From NCBI GenBank assembly GCA_019925105.1, contig JAHGAU010000004.1:992001-1056000 (forward strand): a stretch of 64,000 nt of DNA. Direction: 5' to 3'. Under the pieces are notes generated by a model. It saw nothing but the letters and a program-made list of their open reading frames with translations, was not told the origin of the DNA and did not search any database. Below, one piece after another: positions 37,989 to 50,500 of this stretch. How positions within the stretch are numbered: the stretch's first letter is position 1; every line of letters starts with the position of its first letter. The DNA is from Niebla homalea. Its lineage: Eukaryota > Ascomycota > Lecanoromycetes > Lecanorales > Ramalinaceae. A program made the translations under genes and the position numbers.

Positions 37989-38753
37989 CTTTAAGGGTAT
38001 ATTTGTTTTTTAAGGTGTAAATTAAATTTTATTTATTAAGTTATATTTTAATATTTTATTAACTTATTAATCTTATTTTTATTTTTAAATACCTTTATTA
38101 AATATCCAGTAGTTTTATTATATTAATAAATGCGAATTACTACTTTAGGACTCTTAATATATCTTAGGGATAAAGTTTAATCTTTCAAAGGTAAATAGTA
38201 TTTAAAATAATAACTATATTATAGATATAATTGATAATCTTATTAAAGGACTTATGCTATTTTTTTTTATCTAAACTTTTACTTTTAATATTATTTTTTA
38301 ATTACTTTATACGTTTAAAGGATTTCAGCTTTTTCTTTTTTTTTATATTACTTGAAGGAATAATTAATAATAAATTTATTAATTTTATTAGGGATATTAA
38401 TTTGATAATAACGTTTAGATTAATTTAATTTTAAATTATATATCTAGTTACTTTATTACGGATAATAATAATCCATTAATCTTAATCTTTTATTATTATA
38501 AACTTAATATTTATTTTACTTGTTTTAACGGTTAATAAAGTTTAATAAAGGATCTTTAAAGAGGAATCCTATCCTTTTTTATAATATAAACTTGGTCCTT
38601 ATCTTATTACCGGTATTCCTAAATATCCCTTATAAAGGCCTCTTTAATTTGAATAAAACTTAACTACGGTAAGTATTACGGCTTAATTATTTAATTAAAT
38701 AATCAAATAAATATAATATAAGCTATAAAGGCATACGTAACCGGGCTTATAAC
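37989..38753 (-). pseudogene. Copia-3 5' internal region (gag remnant)
   Basis: About 765 bp lie between the LINE insertion and the primer-binding site of Copia-3. By position this is the 5' leader and start of gag on the minus strand. The sequence is too decayed to read domains. A 65-codon plus-strand ORF here is an antisense shadow. Confidence 0.55.
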
Positions 38754-38975
38754 TATAAGATATATAATAAGTAAGTAAATATATAAATATATATATATTC
38801 TATATAATCTATTTATAAAGATAAAAGGTGCTTATAGGTAAATAATTAAGCGTTTTAAAATATACGGCCAAATAATAGTATCTATACGTATTATAAGGAT
38901 ATCTTGGCATTGCCTCTATAACTGCTCCATAATACTCCTTGCCCGCACTCCATGCCCGCAACACACCGGCTGACA
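38754..38975 (-). repeat. 5' LTR of Copia-3
   Basis: It is 222 bp. On the minus strand it starts TGTCAGCCGGTGTGTTGCGG, nearly unmutated at that end. The primer-binding motif adjoins its left edge and the TSD TTTTC follows at 38976-38980. Confidence 0.93.
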
Positions 38976-38980
38976 TTTTC

Positions 38981-39718
38981 TAATTAAATTTAAAAGATAT
39001 TAATACGCGGTATCCGGAAATGTTCGTTATAATATTTCAAATAAAAAATTGAAAGACTAAATTTAAAGAAACACTTAAATCCTAAAAATATAAATTAAAA
39101 TCTGAGGAAACTCTTAAGTCTTATAAATAAAAAAGCGATTTAAAAAGCCTTAAAGACGAAAAGACAGATTTAGAAACGGGATCTATTAAAAGAAAGCTAT
39201 AGGTAAGCAATTAATACTAAGTATGAAAGCCGGTTATATGATTAATATAAATACGTATATATAAAATAATCAAATTTAAATAAAGCTTAAAAAGAACTCG
39301 TAGAGAGCTATTAATAATATTCATAAATAATTAAATTTATAATTTTAAAATAATGAAATACAAGATTTATAATAATATATTACGATAAAAAAAAAAATAA
39401 AAGGAAATATAAAATAAGAAAACCGGATTAATAATTTTATAATATAATGAACGATTAAAAATTAACCAAGTAAAGGGGATGGAATATACCGACTTAAATA
39501 TTAACTTAAAATAAGTAAATTAAATATAAGGGAACGTAATAATTTAAAAGGATATAATAAAGAGTTAGAAAATCGAAAATGTTAGTAACGTACGTTACAT
39601 TATATAATACTATTGCGTATTTAAGGGATTTAGAAAGGTTAAAGAGACTTACTCAAGGTCAGAAAAGAATTACTATAAGTAAAAATATTAATAAGGTTAT
39701 AGATTTAAGGGGGGGTAT
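38981..39718 (+). pseudogene. Unassigned decayed coding region, Lys/Leu-rich
   Basis: From about 39040 to 39350 one plus-strand frame reads through with stops only at positions explicable from CAA/CAG. It gives a Lys/Leu/Gln-rich, possibly coiled-coil sequence (for example QNLRKLLSLINKKAIQKALK after restoring Gln). It ends before a purine run TTTAAGGGGGGGTA (about 39708-39719) that resembles a polypurine tract. I do not recognise the family. Together with 26290-27020 it may be the element into which Copia-3 was inserted. Confidence 0.4.
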
Positions 39719-40139
39719 TTTGAATATAGTTAGGACCTAATTTACCGGCTTATATAGGTTTTTAAGCTTTATCTTATAAACTTAGTAAATAATAAGCTTA
39801 CTATTATGTATTTACTTAACCTTAAATATTACGGTCGCTCTTTTAAAAAGACATTAACCGCGTACGGTTATATACCTTAAGGTTAAAAAGGGGAAAGGAA
39901 AGTTACCGTAAGAGTTTAGATTTATTAATTAGTTATACTGCTGTTACTTAATAGTTAATTTATAACTTAAGGTAAAAAATTAAATATCTTAATTCTATTA
40001 AAAAGTTAATAAAATCGCCGTTAACGGGGTTAAAATTCTACGATCGGGGCTAAGATTCTATAAAGGAATTTACTTATTAAAAATAGTCTATTATTCTACT
40101 TCCGATCCACTATATGATCTTAATATAAACGTATATATG
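39719..40139 (+). repeat. Possible 3' LTR after a polypurine-like tract
   Basis: The sequence starts TGAATATAGTTAGG (39721) right after a 7-G purine run and has moderate GC content. No matching second LTR and no TSD could be found, since its right side is cut by a LINE fragment. It is tentative. Confidence 0.3.
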
Positions 40140-41142
40140 AAGAATTAATATTTAAATTTAAAGAAATAAAAAACGTTAATATTATAATAATATAAAAGTA
40201 ATCATATAGCCCGTATATATATTTTTTAAATTAACTTAAGTAAAAAAGTTTAACTTAACGTTTAGAGGAGATATAACGATTTGAATATATTTTTTTATAA
40301 ATAAAAAATTAAATATAAAAAATTAAAACTTTATTTATTATAATAGGAATTTATATATATTTTAAATTACGCGAAAAAGGAATATAAAAAATAAGTTAAG
40401 TATTTATAACATAAATAACCCGCTATTGATTAATAAAGTAAAACTTTTAACGATGTTATTATTTAAAAGTATTATATTTTTACTTAATAAATATATTATA
40501 TTAACAGACTTTAGCTTTTATTATAATATATAGAATAAAAAAGGTTATATAATTAATTATTTTAAGTTAAAGGAGTTATTAATAACCGTTATAACATTTA
40601 ATTTTTACTATTAATACCTTAAAGTATTATAACGTAAAAAAACCGGGGATTTAAAATAATAATTAATTTAACGTTTAATATAAAGGGGATTATTAATATA
40701 ATAATAGTATATAAACCTAAAAAAAACCTAAAATATAACTTAAATTATATACCGATATAGATAACCTTAAGTTGATTAATTAATATAACGTTATTAAAAT
40801 AATAAAAAGGGTATAGAAAACGGTTATAAAAGTTAAGGTATATATAAAAGTAAAGGAAGCAATTACGTAATTAATAAACCTTCCTTAGTTAAATAATAAA
40901 CATTAAATTAACCTCTTTATAAAGTAGGTAACAAAAGCGTTAAATAAGGTAATTACCGCGATAATCTTAATAATAAAACCGTTTTAAAGAGCTAAAACTT
41001 ATTAAAATAAAAAATATATAATAATGATTATAAAATTAAAAACGTTAATCAAATAAATTATTAAGTATAAAAATTAAGAAATGCTTATATAATTAAAAAA
41101 ACTTAAAAAAAGAGAATTTTTAAAAAGGTTAAGTAAATATAC
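40140..41142 (+). mobile_element. Tad-like LINE fragment, endonuclease to pre-RT region
   Basis: About 1 kb aligns with the full LINEs from the ORF2 endonuclease part (equivalent to 33750 in the 31759 LINE) up to just before RT. It is 5'-truncated at 40140 and interrupted at 41142 by the tail of a minus-strand LINE. It is heavily RIP-mutated. Confidence 0.8.
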
Positions 41143-41424
41143 TTTTGATTGATTGATTGATTGATTAATTTATTACGGATCTAGCGAAGTTAATTCCGGC
41201 GTTCCCTAATAATCGGCTATTAAGCCTTATTAACAACCGTAAAAACCTGATATTTATAACGTTAAGATTAAAAACCGGTATCTACTTAACCTTTATTTTC
41301 ATTTTAAAGGTCAGTAAATATTTACGGCCGTTTAAAAAATAATAATTTATTTATACGTTTTTTTAAAGAAAACCTATAAAATTACGATTAAGTCCTTTTA
41401 AGGGTTACCTTTAGACTTTATTAT
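41143..41424 (-). mobile_element. 5'-truncated Tad-like LINE 3' end (minus)
   Basis: The plus strand starts with the complement of the (AATC)n tail, GATTGATTGATTGATT, then the inverted terminal block CCGGCGTTCCC. About 280 bp of the LINE 3' end are present. It stops abruptly at a low-RIP segment of different origin. Confidence 0.85.
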
Positions 41425-41588
41425 GAGTATGCTCGCTCATAAGGGCTACTGGGTGGTGCACCTGGTTGATGGACCATAAGTATTGCGGTGGCAATATATA
41501 AGCGAGCCACTCGGATCGTCTATCCCGGTTATTAGCCATAAGGGGTAAGGTGGCTTAACGTATATTAATGGAAGGCCTTTTTGGTCAA
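41425..41588. other. Low-RIP segment joined to the minus-strand LINE
   Basis: About 165 bp with normal GC content begin TGAGTATGCTCGCTCAT. A 60-codon minus-strand ORF spans it, but I recognise no family and it has no partner copy. TATACTTTT occurs at its right edge and also left of the LINE tail (about 41133-41141), so LINE piece and segment may have inserted together. Alternatively it is part of an LTR. Confidence 0.45.
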
Positions 41589-44500
41589 TGTTTATACTTT
41601 TATTCTTTATAGTTATTCTTTCAATCAATATATACCCTTATAATCTTATTTTAAGTACGGCTTTTATTATAAGAATAATTATTAACCCTTCTTATAGCTA
41701 TATATAAATAGAATTATTTTTAAATAAAACCTGGGAGCCCTAACTTTTACCGGAATTAACGAGTTTTATAGTATATATTAAAATAAGAATTAAGAAATAA
41801 TAAGTCTCCTTAGTTATTAATAATTAATCGTATATAAAACGTTATAAAAAAAGATAACTTAAATCCCCTTTAAAAAGATTAAAGAATATAAAGTTAAAAT
41901 TAAAATGTTAAATAAGAATTAAAATTAAAGTTTTTATTATTTTAAATATTAAATATACCTTATACTTCTTTTATTTTTTTTATTTTATATAAAATAAATC
42001 CTTCTTTTATTTAACTTTATTTTTAAGAAGGATTGATTTCGTAAACTCGTTAACATCTTAAAATTTAAAGTTAATAATATAAATATAAATCTAACGGATT
42101 TTACCTTTAAGGGACTTTTTTTATATAAGTAACATTTCCGTTTTATAATTATATTACTTAATATATAATAATTATTTAAAATATTATAAATAAACATAAA
42201 ATAACCTTAAAAAGGTCTTAAAAATACTTAATTAATTTTGAGTTAATTAAAATAAAGATATTAAATTTATTAAAAATTACTTATATTAATAACTTTAAAA
42301 ATATTGCTTAAATTAAGATTTAATAACTTTATATTAAAAACGTAAACCTTAATATTTTAATCATTAATATTAATAATTAACTTAAGAATACCTTTAAAGT
42401 AATTAAGTTAATACCTATAAATAATATACGTTTACGGGAATAAATATAAACTAATATACTTAATAAAGAAGATAAATATAGGAAACTTATATTAAAATAA
42501 AGGGATCCTTTTATTTTTATGGGTAAAATAAATAACAATATTTTATATAAAGATTAAGAGATTATTATTTAAAATTATTTTAAAATTAATTATAATTATT
42601 ATCTTATAAATAATATTAGAGTAATATTTATGTATAATAATACCGGGTAAAGTATATTAAGATATATTTATTTAAAATAAAAAAGGACATCGGATAATTT
42701 ATATTTTCAATTAAAAAATAGCTTTAATTATTTTATTAATATTTATAATAAAAGTAAATCGATAAAGTAAAATATATTATAAGTATTATATACTTTATTA
42801 AAATAATATTAATAGATTCAAAAGCTTTAAATTTAATATATTTTAATTTATTAATATCCTTAAATACCGTAATAATTAAGTACAAAACGATTCATATAAT
42901 TAAATAATATTGGAATTTATAGAAATACTTTAAATGAACCTTTAAATTTATTACTTAAGTATAATAAAGACTATATATAATTATTTTTAATAATTGGATA
43001 ATAATTAAATCGTAAATATTAAGAAGAAAAAGAAAATAGTTATTTGTTAATAAAATGAAGTGAAAAAATAAAAACTATTATTAAAATTGTAAAAAAAATA
43101 AAATTATTTATATAGCTAGTTCTTTTACTAAAGATAATAATAAAATAAAACGTTTTAAGAATAAATAACCTCTTAAACTTTATTATTATTATAAACAACT
43201 TAATTATATCTTGACAACTTATTTAAATAAGGATAAAGTAAAAGTCAATAAAATCCAGGAAATAACTATTAATTTAAAAAATTAATTATTCTTATTAGCA
43301 ACGCTGTTAAGGAGAAAAAGTTATAAATATTAATATTAATTAACTCGGTTCATAGTTATTTTATAAAGAAAGCTTTTATAATATTATATACTTTAATTAT
43401 AAATAGAAAAAGTTAAACCTATTTTACCTTTATAAATATAAGAATTATGAGTTATTTTTTTATTAATATTATTCTTATATATTCTTTTTATAATAATTTT
43501 AATATTAATATAATACCTTTATTAAAGAAGAAAACGGTAAACGGTTTTAATAATAATATATATTAAATTATCTTTTATATAATTTACTTAATAACAGTAG
43601 TAAATTTAGATATTTAATTTAATGCTTTTATATTTATTATTAAGTTAGATTTCTAATAGATTATCTTAAGTAAACTTTATTTATAATGATTTTGAATTAA
43701 CGTGAAAAAAACCTCTTATTTTAAAGGACGATTTCTTTAAGTCCCTTGTTATTTTCTCCTTTTTATTATTAATTTTTAATAAATTATATAAATTTATAGA
43801 AGAAAAGCTTATTATATTAATATTTATAAAGATTCTCCGTAATTTTTAATTTATTACTTTTTTAAAAATTTCATTAAAGGTTAAATTTAAAAAAACGAAA
43901 CCGCTTAAGATAATTATATTATAAGAATTATTTAAGGAAATCGAGGGTTTTATTAATATTTTTTAAATCGGGGCCGCTTTATTGAAATTATTTATAAAAG
44001 TTAAAGAAAATATTACTTTTTGAACTTCAATAAAAGAGTTAATTAATTAAATTAAAAACCTGGAATAATACTAAAGTCAAAAAGATATTTAATTAAAAAA
44101 ATTTAAAATTTAAAATTTTTAAAATCTTAAATGTAAATTACTTAAAGAGTATTACGATTTCTTTAACGTTTTTAATTATATAAAAATAATATAATTACCA
44201 CTTTACCGCCATACGGACTATGAGATTAAACTTACCGGTAACTTTAAGGATCTACCGAAAAGTTAAATATACTTATTATTTTTACTTAAGCTCCGGGTAT
44301 ATAAAGAATATTTCACTAAAAATCTAAAGAAAAACTCTATAATCTTAAGTTAAGTATTTTTTATTTTAGTTATTTTATTTATATTTAAAAAAACGGCCTA
44401 TAAATTTATATAGACTATAAACGACTTAATACGTTAATAAAGAAAACCGATAGTTAAAATTATTAATAAAAAAGATTCTTATATAAATTACTAATTATGA

Positions 44501-44658
44501 ATACTTAATTAAAATCGATATTATTAGGGTATTTAATTTATTACGTATAATTCTAAATAGTAAGTCTTTAATAACGTTTATTATTAACATAACTATATAT
44601 GAATATAAAGTAATACCGATCGGATTAATAAATAATCCTATAATATAATAATATTAAA
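41589..44658 (+). mobile_element. Gypsy (Ty3-type) element remnant: gag, protease, RT
   Basis: This is a decayed plus-strand Gypsy element. A possible primer-binding sequence TGGGAGCCCTAAC is at 41732. Gag ends with a CX2CX4HX4C knuckle at about 43171-43215, in which all four metal-binding residues now read Tyr. A protease-like stretch is at about 43330-43400. RT starts near 44195 (L-P-L-Y-R-H-T-D-Y-E-I-K-L) and continues to a block read as VIPIGLINNPII** near 44615-44640, a RIP form of the Gypsy MPFGLTN.P..FQ motif. It is cut there by a LINE; a sliver continues at 50468-50500. The rest of pol and the 3' LTR are not in the window. The left border is uncertain. Confidence 0.78.
43171..43215 (+). 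pseudogene. Gypsy gag zinc knuckle with all ligands mutated to Tyr
   Basis: The frame reads Y-Y-Y-Y-K-Q-L-N-Y-I-L-T-T-Y. The spacing is exactly CX2CX4HX4C, each Cys (TGT/TGC) and His (CAC/CAT) codon having become TAT/TAC by single transitions. Metal binding would be abolished. Confidence 0.75.
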
Positions 44659-44679
44659 ACTTTATGAAAAGAATAAAAG

Positions 44680-46250
44680 ATGGCGACGAACAAAGGGGCC
44701 CCAGAGGTCCAAAACGATACGTACACGTATAGCTTTAGTAACAGTAAGAGAAGTATATTAAATATAATAAATAGAAATAACGTAATAGTTAAGAATAAAA
44801 TAATAAACGGGTAAGTAACCTATATTAATAGAAACGGCGATAACGCATACGGATAATATAATAATAATAAGCCGGATAATGCTTAAAATAAATAAAAGAA
44901 TTAAAGTTAATAAAATACGCGTATTAAGGCGTATAAAACGCATAATAATAATACGGAGGTAATAAGTAAATAAAGGGGTAAAAAGGCTAATACGGTATTA
45001 ACGGCGAAGGATACGGGCGGGGGGAAAAGGCGGAAAGACTACGGTAAAAGTATTATTAAGGGTATATAAAGGGGAAATAAAATTAATAAGGAAAATAAGA
45101 CCTTAAAAAATTAAAAATAAAAGGCGGAGATAATACGTCGCCCGGTAAATAAGGATAAAAGGGCGATAAAGGAGGCAATAAAAGCCTTAAAAAAACTCCT
45201 TATAATAAAATAAAAAAATATTATATTAAAGATTTAACCGATATTATTAATTGGGTTAAAAAGCGTAAAAAACTTTTATATAAAAATAAAATTAAAATTA
45301 AAAGAGGCGGAACGGTTATAAAGCTCTTAAAAGGCGGTAACGAAAACGTTAATAAAAAATAAAGACGGCGGTTTAAGGTTAAATATATAAGGCGAAAATA
45401 TAAAGGCGGTAACCCCTTAAATGAAAGAGAGCTAGGTAATAAAGGTAATAAAAAAGATATCCGCGGTAAAAAATAGAAGAATAACAGAAAAAAAAGCGGC
45501 TATATCGAAAAAAACAAAGATAATAATAGTCCGCTTATTTAATAATAAAAAAAGGAACGTAATGGTAAAAGTAAACCTATTATAATTAATAAAAACTTTT
45601 AAAATAGCAATAGAACCGTTAATAAAATAAATTATTACGGTATATAAATTATAAAGTAAGGATATCCTCCTTAATATAACGTCTTTAAAAATGAAAAAAA
45701 GCTTAAAAAGATTTAAAATTTAAATTAATAAAAAAAATTATAAATCGGTTAAAATTTTAAGGTAATTATTTACTATTATAATAAATAGGATATACCTATT
45801 ACGTTTTAAGGAAACCGAAAGAAAAATTACGTTAAAGAATATAAAAAGGAAAAATACGATTCTTTACTTAAAGCTTAAGATCGTTAACTATAGGTTTCCG
45901 TTAATAATAAAAAGATTTAACTTTTTAAAACGCGTAAAAAGGTACTTTACCGTTATATTAAGTATAACGTTAATAAAAATATATAATAACGTCCTAAATA
46001 AAAAGATTATTAAAGGGGGATTTTTTAAGATAACTTAATTATAAAATAAAACGGTTAATATTTATTAATATTTTAAATATTAAAGCTATAAATATATTAT
46101 TATAAAATATTTTAATATTATAAAATATATAATTTACGTTAAGGGTTATAATATTTATAAGTATTTAAAGTTAATAATTAAAAGACTTATAAAAGATACG
46201 TTTAAATACGTTACGTATAATAAGAAAGGATACTTAATATAGGATTCTAA
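44680..46250 (+). pseudogene. LINE ORF1 remnant (gag-like, zinc knuckles)
   Basis: This is the nucleic-acid-binding ORF1 of the Tad-like LINE. The first 45 codons are open from the ATG at 44680, then a TAA appears at a likely Gln. The C-terminal part near 46040-46170 corresponds to the knuckle region, best seen in the 31759 and 56069 copies as repeated Y-x-x-x-Y patterns where Cys codons mutated to Tyr. ORF1 proteins of this clade bind LINE RNA. Nothing here can be functional. The end is approximate. Confidence 0.7.
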
Positions 46251-46519
46251 ATATATAGTAAGAGTTAAGGAGACTAAACGTAAAAAGACCCGGATAACCG
46301 TAAAAATCCAACGGTATAATATATATAAGATTAATTTAATAAATTAATTAAAAATAACCTTAAGATATAAGTTTAATTAATTAAATAATAAAAGGTAAAT
46401 AACGATAAAAAAGAAAAAGCTTTTTATAATCTTAACTTTAAAAGCCGGCCGTTTTACGTCTTTAATAGTAACCGGGAAGATATTAAATTAGAAAACGCTT
46501 AACTTTAATAAAAAATCTA

Positions 46520-49500
46520 TAACTTAAATAAATATAAAAAAAAAAGCCTTTATAAAGGTTAATATATAATATATTAATATTTTTAAGAATAATATAATAT
46601 AATGTTTATAATAAAAGAATTAAAGTAATAATATTAATATTTAAGTTTAAAAAAGTTAAGGACGTTAACGTTATAATAATATAGGAATTATTATATAATT
46701 TATGTATATATTTATTTATTAATTTAAAGAAAGAATTTTATTTAACCTTTAAAAAGGATAAAATAATCAGAATATACTTCTTTATAAATAAGCGGCTTAA
46801 TATAAATAATTAAGATATTATTTATTATAATAAAAATTTTTATATACTTTATATTATAAAAGAAAAGGACTTAAAGGGCAATTTTAATATTTATAACGTA
46901 TATAATCCGTTACCGGTTAATAAAGAAGGACCTTTTATAATATTATTATTTAAAAAGGTTTTAATTACTTTAAATAAGTATATATTGCTTAAAGATTTTA
47001 ATTTATATTATTATATATAAAATAAAAAAGGGTATATAATAAATTATATTAAATCGGATAATTTATTAATAATTATTATTTAAACTAATTTTTTATTATT
47101 AATATTATAAGGGACTATTACGTAAAAAAGTTATAAATTTAAAATAACGATTAATTTAACCTTTAATACGGAAAAGATTATTAATATAATTGTAATATAT
47201 AGGCTATAAAAAAACTTAAAATATAACTTAAATTATATATTAATATAGATAACCTTAGATTAAACCGTTAATACGACCCTATTATTACCGGTAAAAAGGG
47301 CGTAAAAAACGGTTAAAAAAATAAAGGTTTATATAAAAGCGGAAAAGATAATAATATTATTTACAGATTTCCCTTAATTAAATAATAAAGACCGGATCGA
47401 CCTTTTTATAAAGCGAATAATAAAGGTATTAAATAAAATAATCGATAAGATTATCCCGATAATAAAACCCTCTTAAAAAGCTAAAACCTATTAAAATAAA
47501 AAATATATAATTATAATTATAAAAATAAAAAAACTAATTAAATAAATTTTTAAATATAAAAACCAGGAAATACTTAATTAATTAAAGGTTACTTAAAAGG
47601 AAAAAGAGAGGATTATTAAGAAAGTTAAATAAATATATTTTTAATTTATAATATATAACTTAATGGTTTTACTTTATAATATTTAAAAACTAATAAAATA
47701 TAATAAAGAATAAAGTAAGAAATTAAAGTTTATTTTTAAATTCCCGCCTTTTAAGAAACTTAATAATATATTAATTAATACCTTTAACGGTAAGATTAAA
47801 GCCCTTAAAAAAGCATTTTTTCCCTTTTTATTAAAAGTTAACTTAAATAATATTAACGGCGTTACGTACCCCGACCCCGTATTAATAAATAAAATAATAA
47901 TATAAAATATAATAATTAAGGCGATTAATAAACCGAAGAAAAATAAAGCCTTAAAACCGAATAAAATTCTTAATAGATTCTTAATAATAATAACCTTACC
48001 GTTTAAAAAGGTTTTTATTTATCTTTTTTAAGTATATTTTAACGTTAATTACTATTTATATAAGTTTAAAGAAATAAAAACGATTATCCTTAAGAAGCTT
48101 ATTAAGCCGGATTACTTTAAGGTAAAGTCTTATTAACTTATTATATTCCTATATACGTTAAAAAAAGCCTTAAAGACGGTAATAATAAAGATTTTTAACG
48201 ATTATATAGAGAATTACGGACTTTTCTTTAATTAATAAATAAAAATAAGGAGAAATAAATTAATAGAAATAGCCCTTAAAGGATTAATTAATAATATATA
48301 TATAATATAAAATTACGGGAAGAAGTATATTATAAGTTTTTTTTTCTCGATATTATAAATACCTTTAATAAAGTAAATTATTAAAGGTTATTATATAACT
48401 TAAAGAAAAAAAAGATATTACTTTTCTTAATTAAATAAATAAAGAATTTCTTAAGTAATTAAATTATATCGATTAACCTAAGATAAAAGATAAACCTAAT
48501 AAAACTTATTATAATAAGGATTCTTTAAAGATCGCTTATTTCTTCTGTATTATTTTTATTTTTTAACAGTCCTTTAATTAAAAAGCTTATTAAGTTAAAA
48601 TAAAAAGTTTAAGTTAAAAACTTTATTAATAATATTTACCTTTTAACTTATAGTATCTTTATACGGATAAACTATTTAAAATTAAAATAAACTTATGAAG
48701 TTTATCTTTAATAAACGAAAATTTACGGGGCTTAATTCGCGTTATATAAATATAAATTCGTTTATATAATTAAGAGCCTAAAGCTATACGATATAATAAT
48801 TATAGTAAATTTAAATAAAATTACGGTAAAGCCGGATACTAATATTAAAGTCCTTAACCTTTAAGTAAATAAAAAGCTTAATTAAAAAAATTATATAAAA
48901 AAAATTTAAAAGAAAATAACTTTATAAGAAAAAAACTTTATTTATTTTACCGTATTAATATAAAGAATTACGTTATAGAAGGCCCGGACTATTTATTAGG
49001 TTATAATAAAGTTAATTATAATATACGTTATGGTTATTTAATATATACTTAAAGGCATTCCGGGATATAGGAAAAAGTTTATTTAAATATTATAGAAAGT
49101 TTAAAATCGGTATTTAAGAGTAATTAATAATACTTATAAAGTAACTTTTATCCCGGTATTAAAGTTTAAGGTCTTTATATTATTAATTAAAGTTTTATTA
49201 AATTAAATAATCGCTTAAATAAGGTTAAAGAAATATATATACCTAATTATAATAATAGGAAACGGGCGGATCCGTTAAAATCTTAATAAGTTTAAAGTTA
49301 AAGGGAATAAACTAAAAATACTTATTTTTTTTTATTAAAATAAAGTAAAAATAAGTTAAAAAAGAGGTTAATTTTATTAATATCCCGGAAATTAACTTAA
49401 ACGGGTATAAATTCCCGTTAAACGTAAGAAAAACCGAGATTAAAAGGATTTAAAAAGTAAAAACTATAACGATTACCTTATAAATTACGATAAAGTAAAC

Positions 49501-50100
49501 CGAACGTTAATAAAAATATAGGGATTTTATATTTTAAGGTTATTATTACTTAGCTCTTAATAATAAAAAGATTATTAATAAGTATTTCCGCCGTTATAAT
49601 ATTATAAAGAAGGGTAATAATATATTAATAATTTAATTCCGGACGGGTAAAAACGGTTTAATTTATTTCTTATTTATTATATATATTAAAGGTCGGATAA
49701 ATACCGGATATAAATACGGATAAAAAAAATAGAACGCTATATATATTTTTATTTTTTATCTTTTATTTACGGAAATTAAATTAAGATTTATCGTAAAAGT
49801 TAATACTTATAATTATTATTAAATATTATTTATAAAGTGAAATATCCGGGTAACCGTTAAATTTATAATATCTATCGGATTATTATTATAGTTTAACCTT
49901 GCTATAAAGATAGATAAGGTTATTAAAGATTTTATAAAGAAAACCCATTACCGGTTAAGGAAAAAAAAGAGAAACGGAAACCGGTTACGTTAATTATATA
50001 AATTAGAAAATATCTTTTATAACCGTAAGGATATAATAATAAACGCTTATTAAAAGTTTTTAAAAAAGTTAACGACGATAATAATATAAAAAAGGTATAT
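46520..50100 (+). pseudogene. LINE ORF2 remnant (endonuclease, RT, C-terminal RNase H region)
   Basis: An apurinic-type endonuclease domain comes first: the catalytic Gln-Glu-Pro block appears near 46680-46700 as x-E-L with a preceding decayed codon, clearer at 33790-33830. A pre-RT region with a K-A-L-K-x-A-F-F-P block at about 47800-47825 precedes RT. The catalytic box F-I-N-N-I-Y-L-L-T-Y (from FVDD) is near 48622-48655. The C-terminal region around 49750-49950 fits the conserved tail of Tad1-clade proteins (IKAAIKFI...LLLQF type, best read in the 56069 copy). Asp-to-Asn changes and many stops inactivate it. Confidence 0.78.
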
Positions 50101-50467
50101 ATTAAGTACGTAAATATTAATAAGGATATTTAAAAATATTATATAAAGTTAAGGTAATATAAATATATAAAGAAACGGAAAAGCAATAAACTTAAAGATA
50201 ACTTTTATAAAGATACGGTTATAGTATTATAAATTTTCTTAGGGGAGTTAAAATATAAGAAGTATATAAATAAATTACTATTCTTTAAACGGCCGTTAAT
50301 ATCCTTTACCTTAAAGGATAGAGGGTAAAGGCCTGGTAGATGCCGGTTTTACCTTGACGTTATAAGTATCAGGTTTTTACGGTTATTAATAAGGTTAAAA
50401 GGCCGTATATTAAGGAACGCCGGAATTAACTTAGCTAGACCCGTAATATAAATCAATCAATCAATTA

Positions 50468-50500
50468 ATAATAATATTAAATTAACGATATGAATATTAT
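50468..50500 (+). mobile_element. Gypsy RT sliver between two LINEs
   Basis: This is the right-hand TSD plus about 20 bp of the Gypsy element that continues from 44658. It reads on as I-N-D, which suits the residues after the Gypsy FQ motif. The next LINE starts a few bases later. Confidence 0.5.

Larger units (their letters stand above)
27026..38975 (-). mobile_element. Copia-3 (minus), complete, split by a LINE
   Basis: LTRs of 222 bp lie at 27026-27247 (3') and 38754-38975 (5'), with TSD TTTTC at 27021-27025 and 38976-38980. On the minus strand the LTR starts TGTCAGCCGG and ends CTTATA. The primer-binding motif (CCGGGCTTATAAC on the plus strand) is at 38741-38753, and the purine tract (minus-strand CCTAAGGGGGTA) adjoins 27248. 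Without the inserted LINE the element is about 5.7 kb. The RT catalytic box is near 28629-28665 (minus), read as F-I-D-N. The LINE sits in the 5' (gag) part. Confidence 0.93.
44659..50467 (+). mobile_element. Complete Tad-like LINE in the Gypsy RT
   Basis: It is 5,809 bp with a perfect 14-bp TSD (ATAATAATATTAAA at 44645-44658 and 50468-50481). The ORF1 ATG is at 44680 (MATNKGAPEVQ...), about 20 bp from the element start. The tail is (AATC)n ending near 50467. It contains ORF1, endonuclease, RT and a C-terminal domain, all with RIP stops. It is aligned along its length with the copies at 31759 and 56069. Confidence 0.94.

Noticed and set aside
38231..38428. 65-codon plus-strand ORF, hydrophobic
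   Set aside because: It lies antisense to the 5' internal region of Copia-3. The Phe/Leu/Ile richness comes from RIP-type T-rich sequence.
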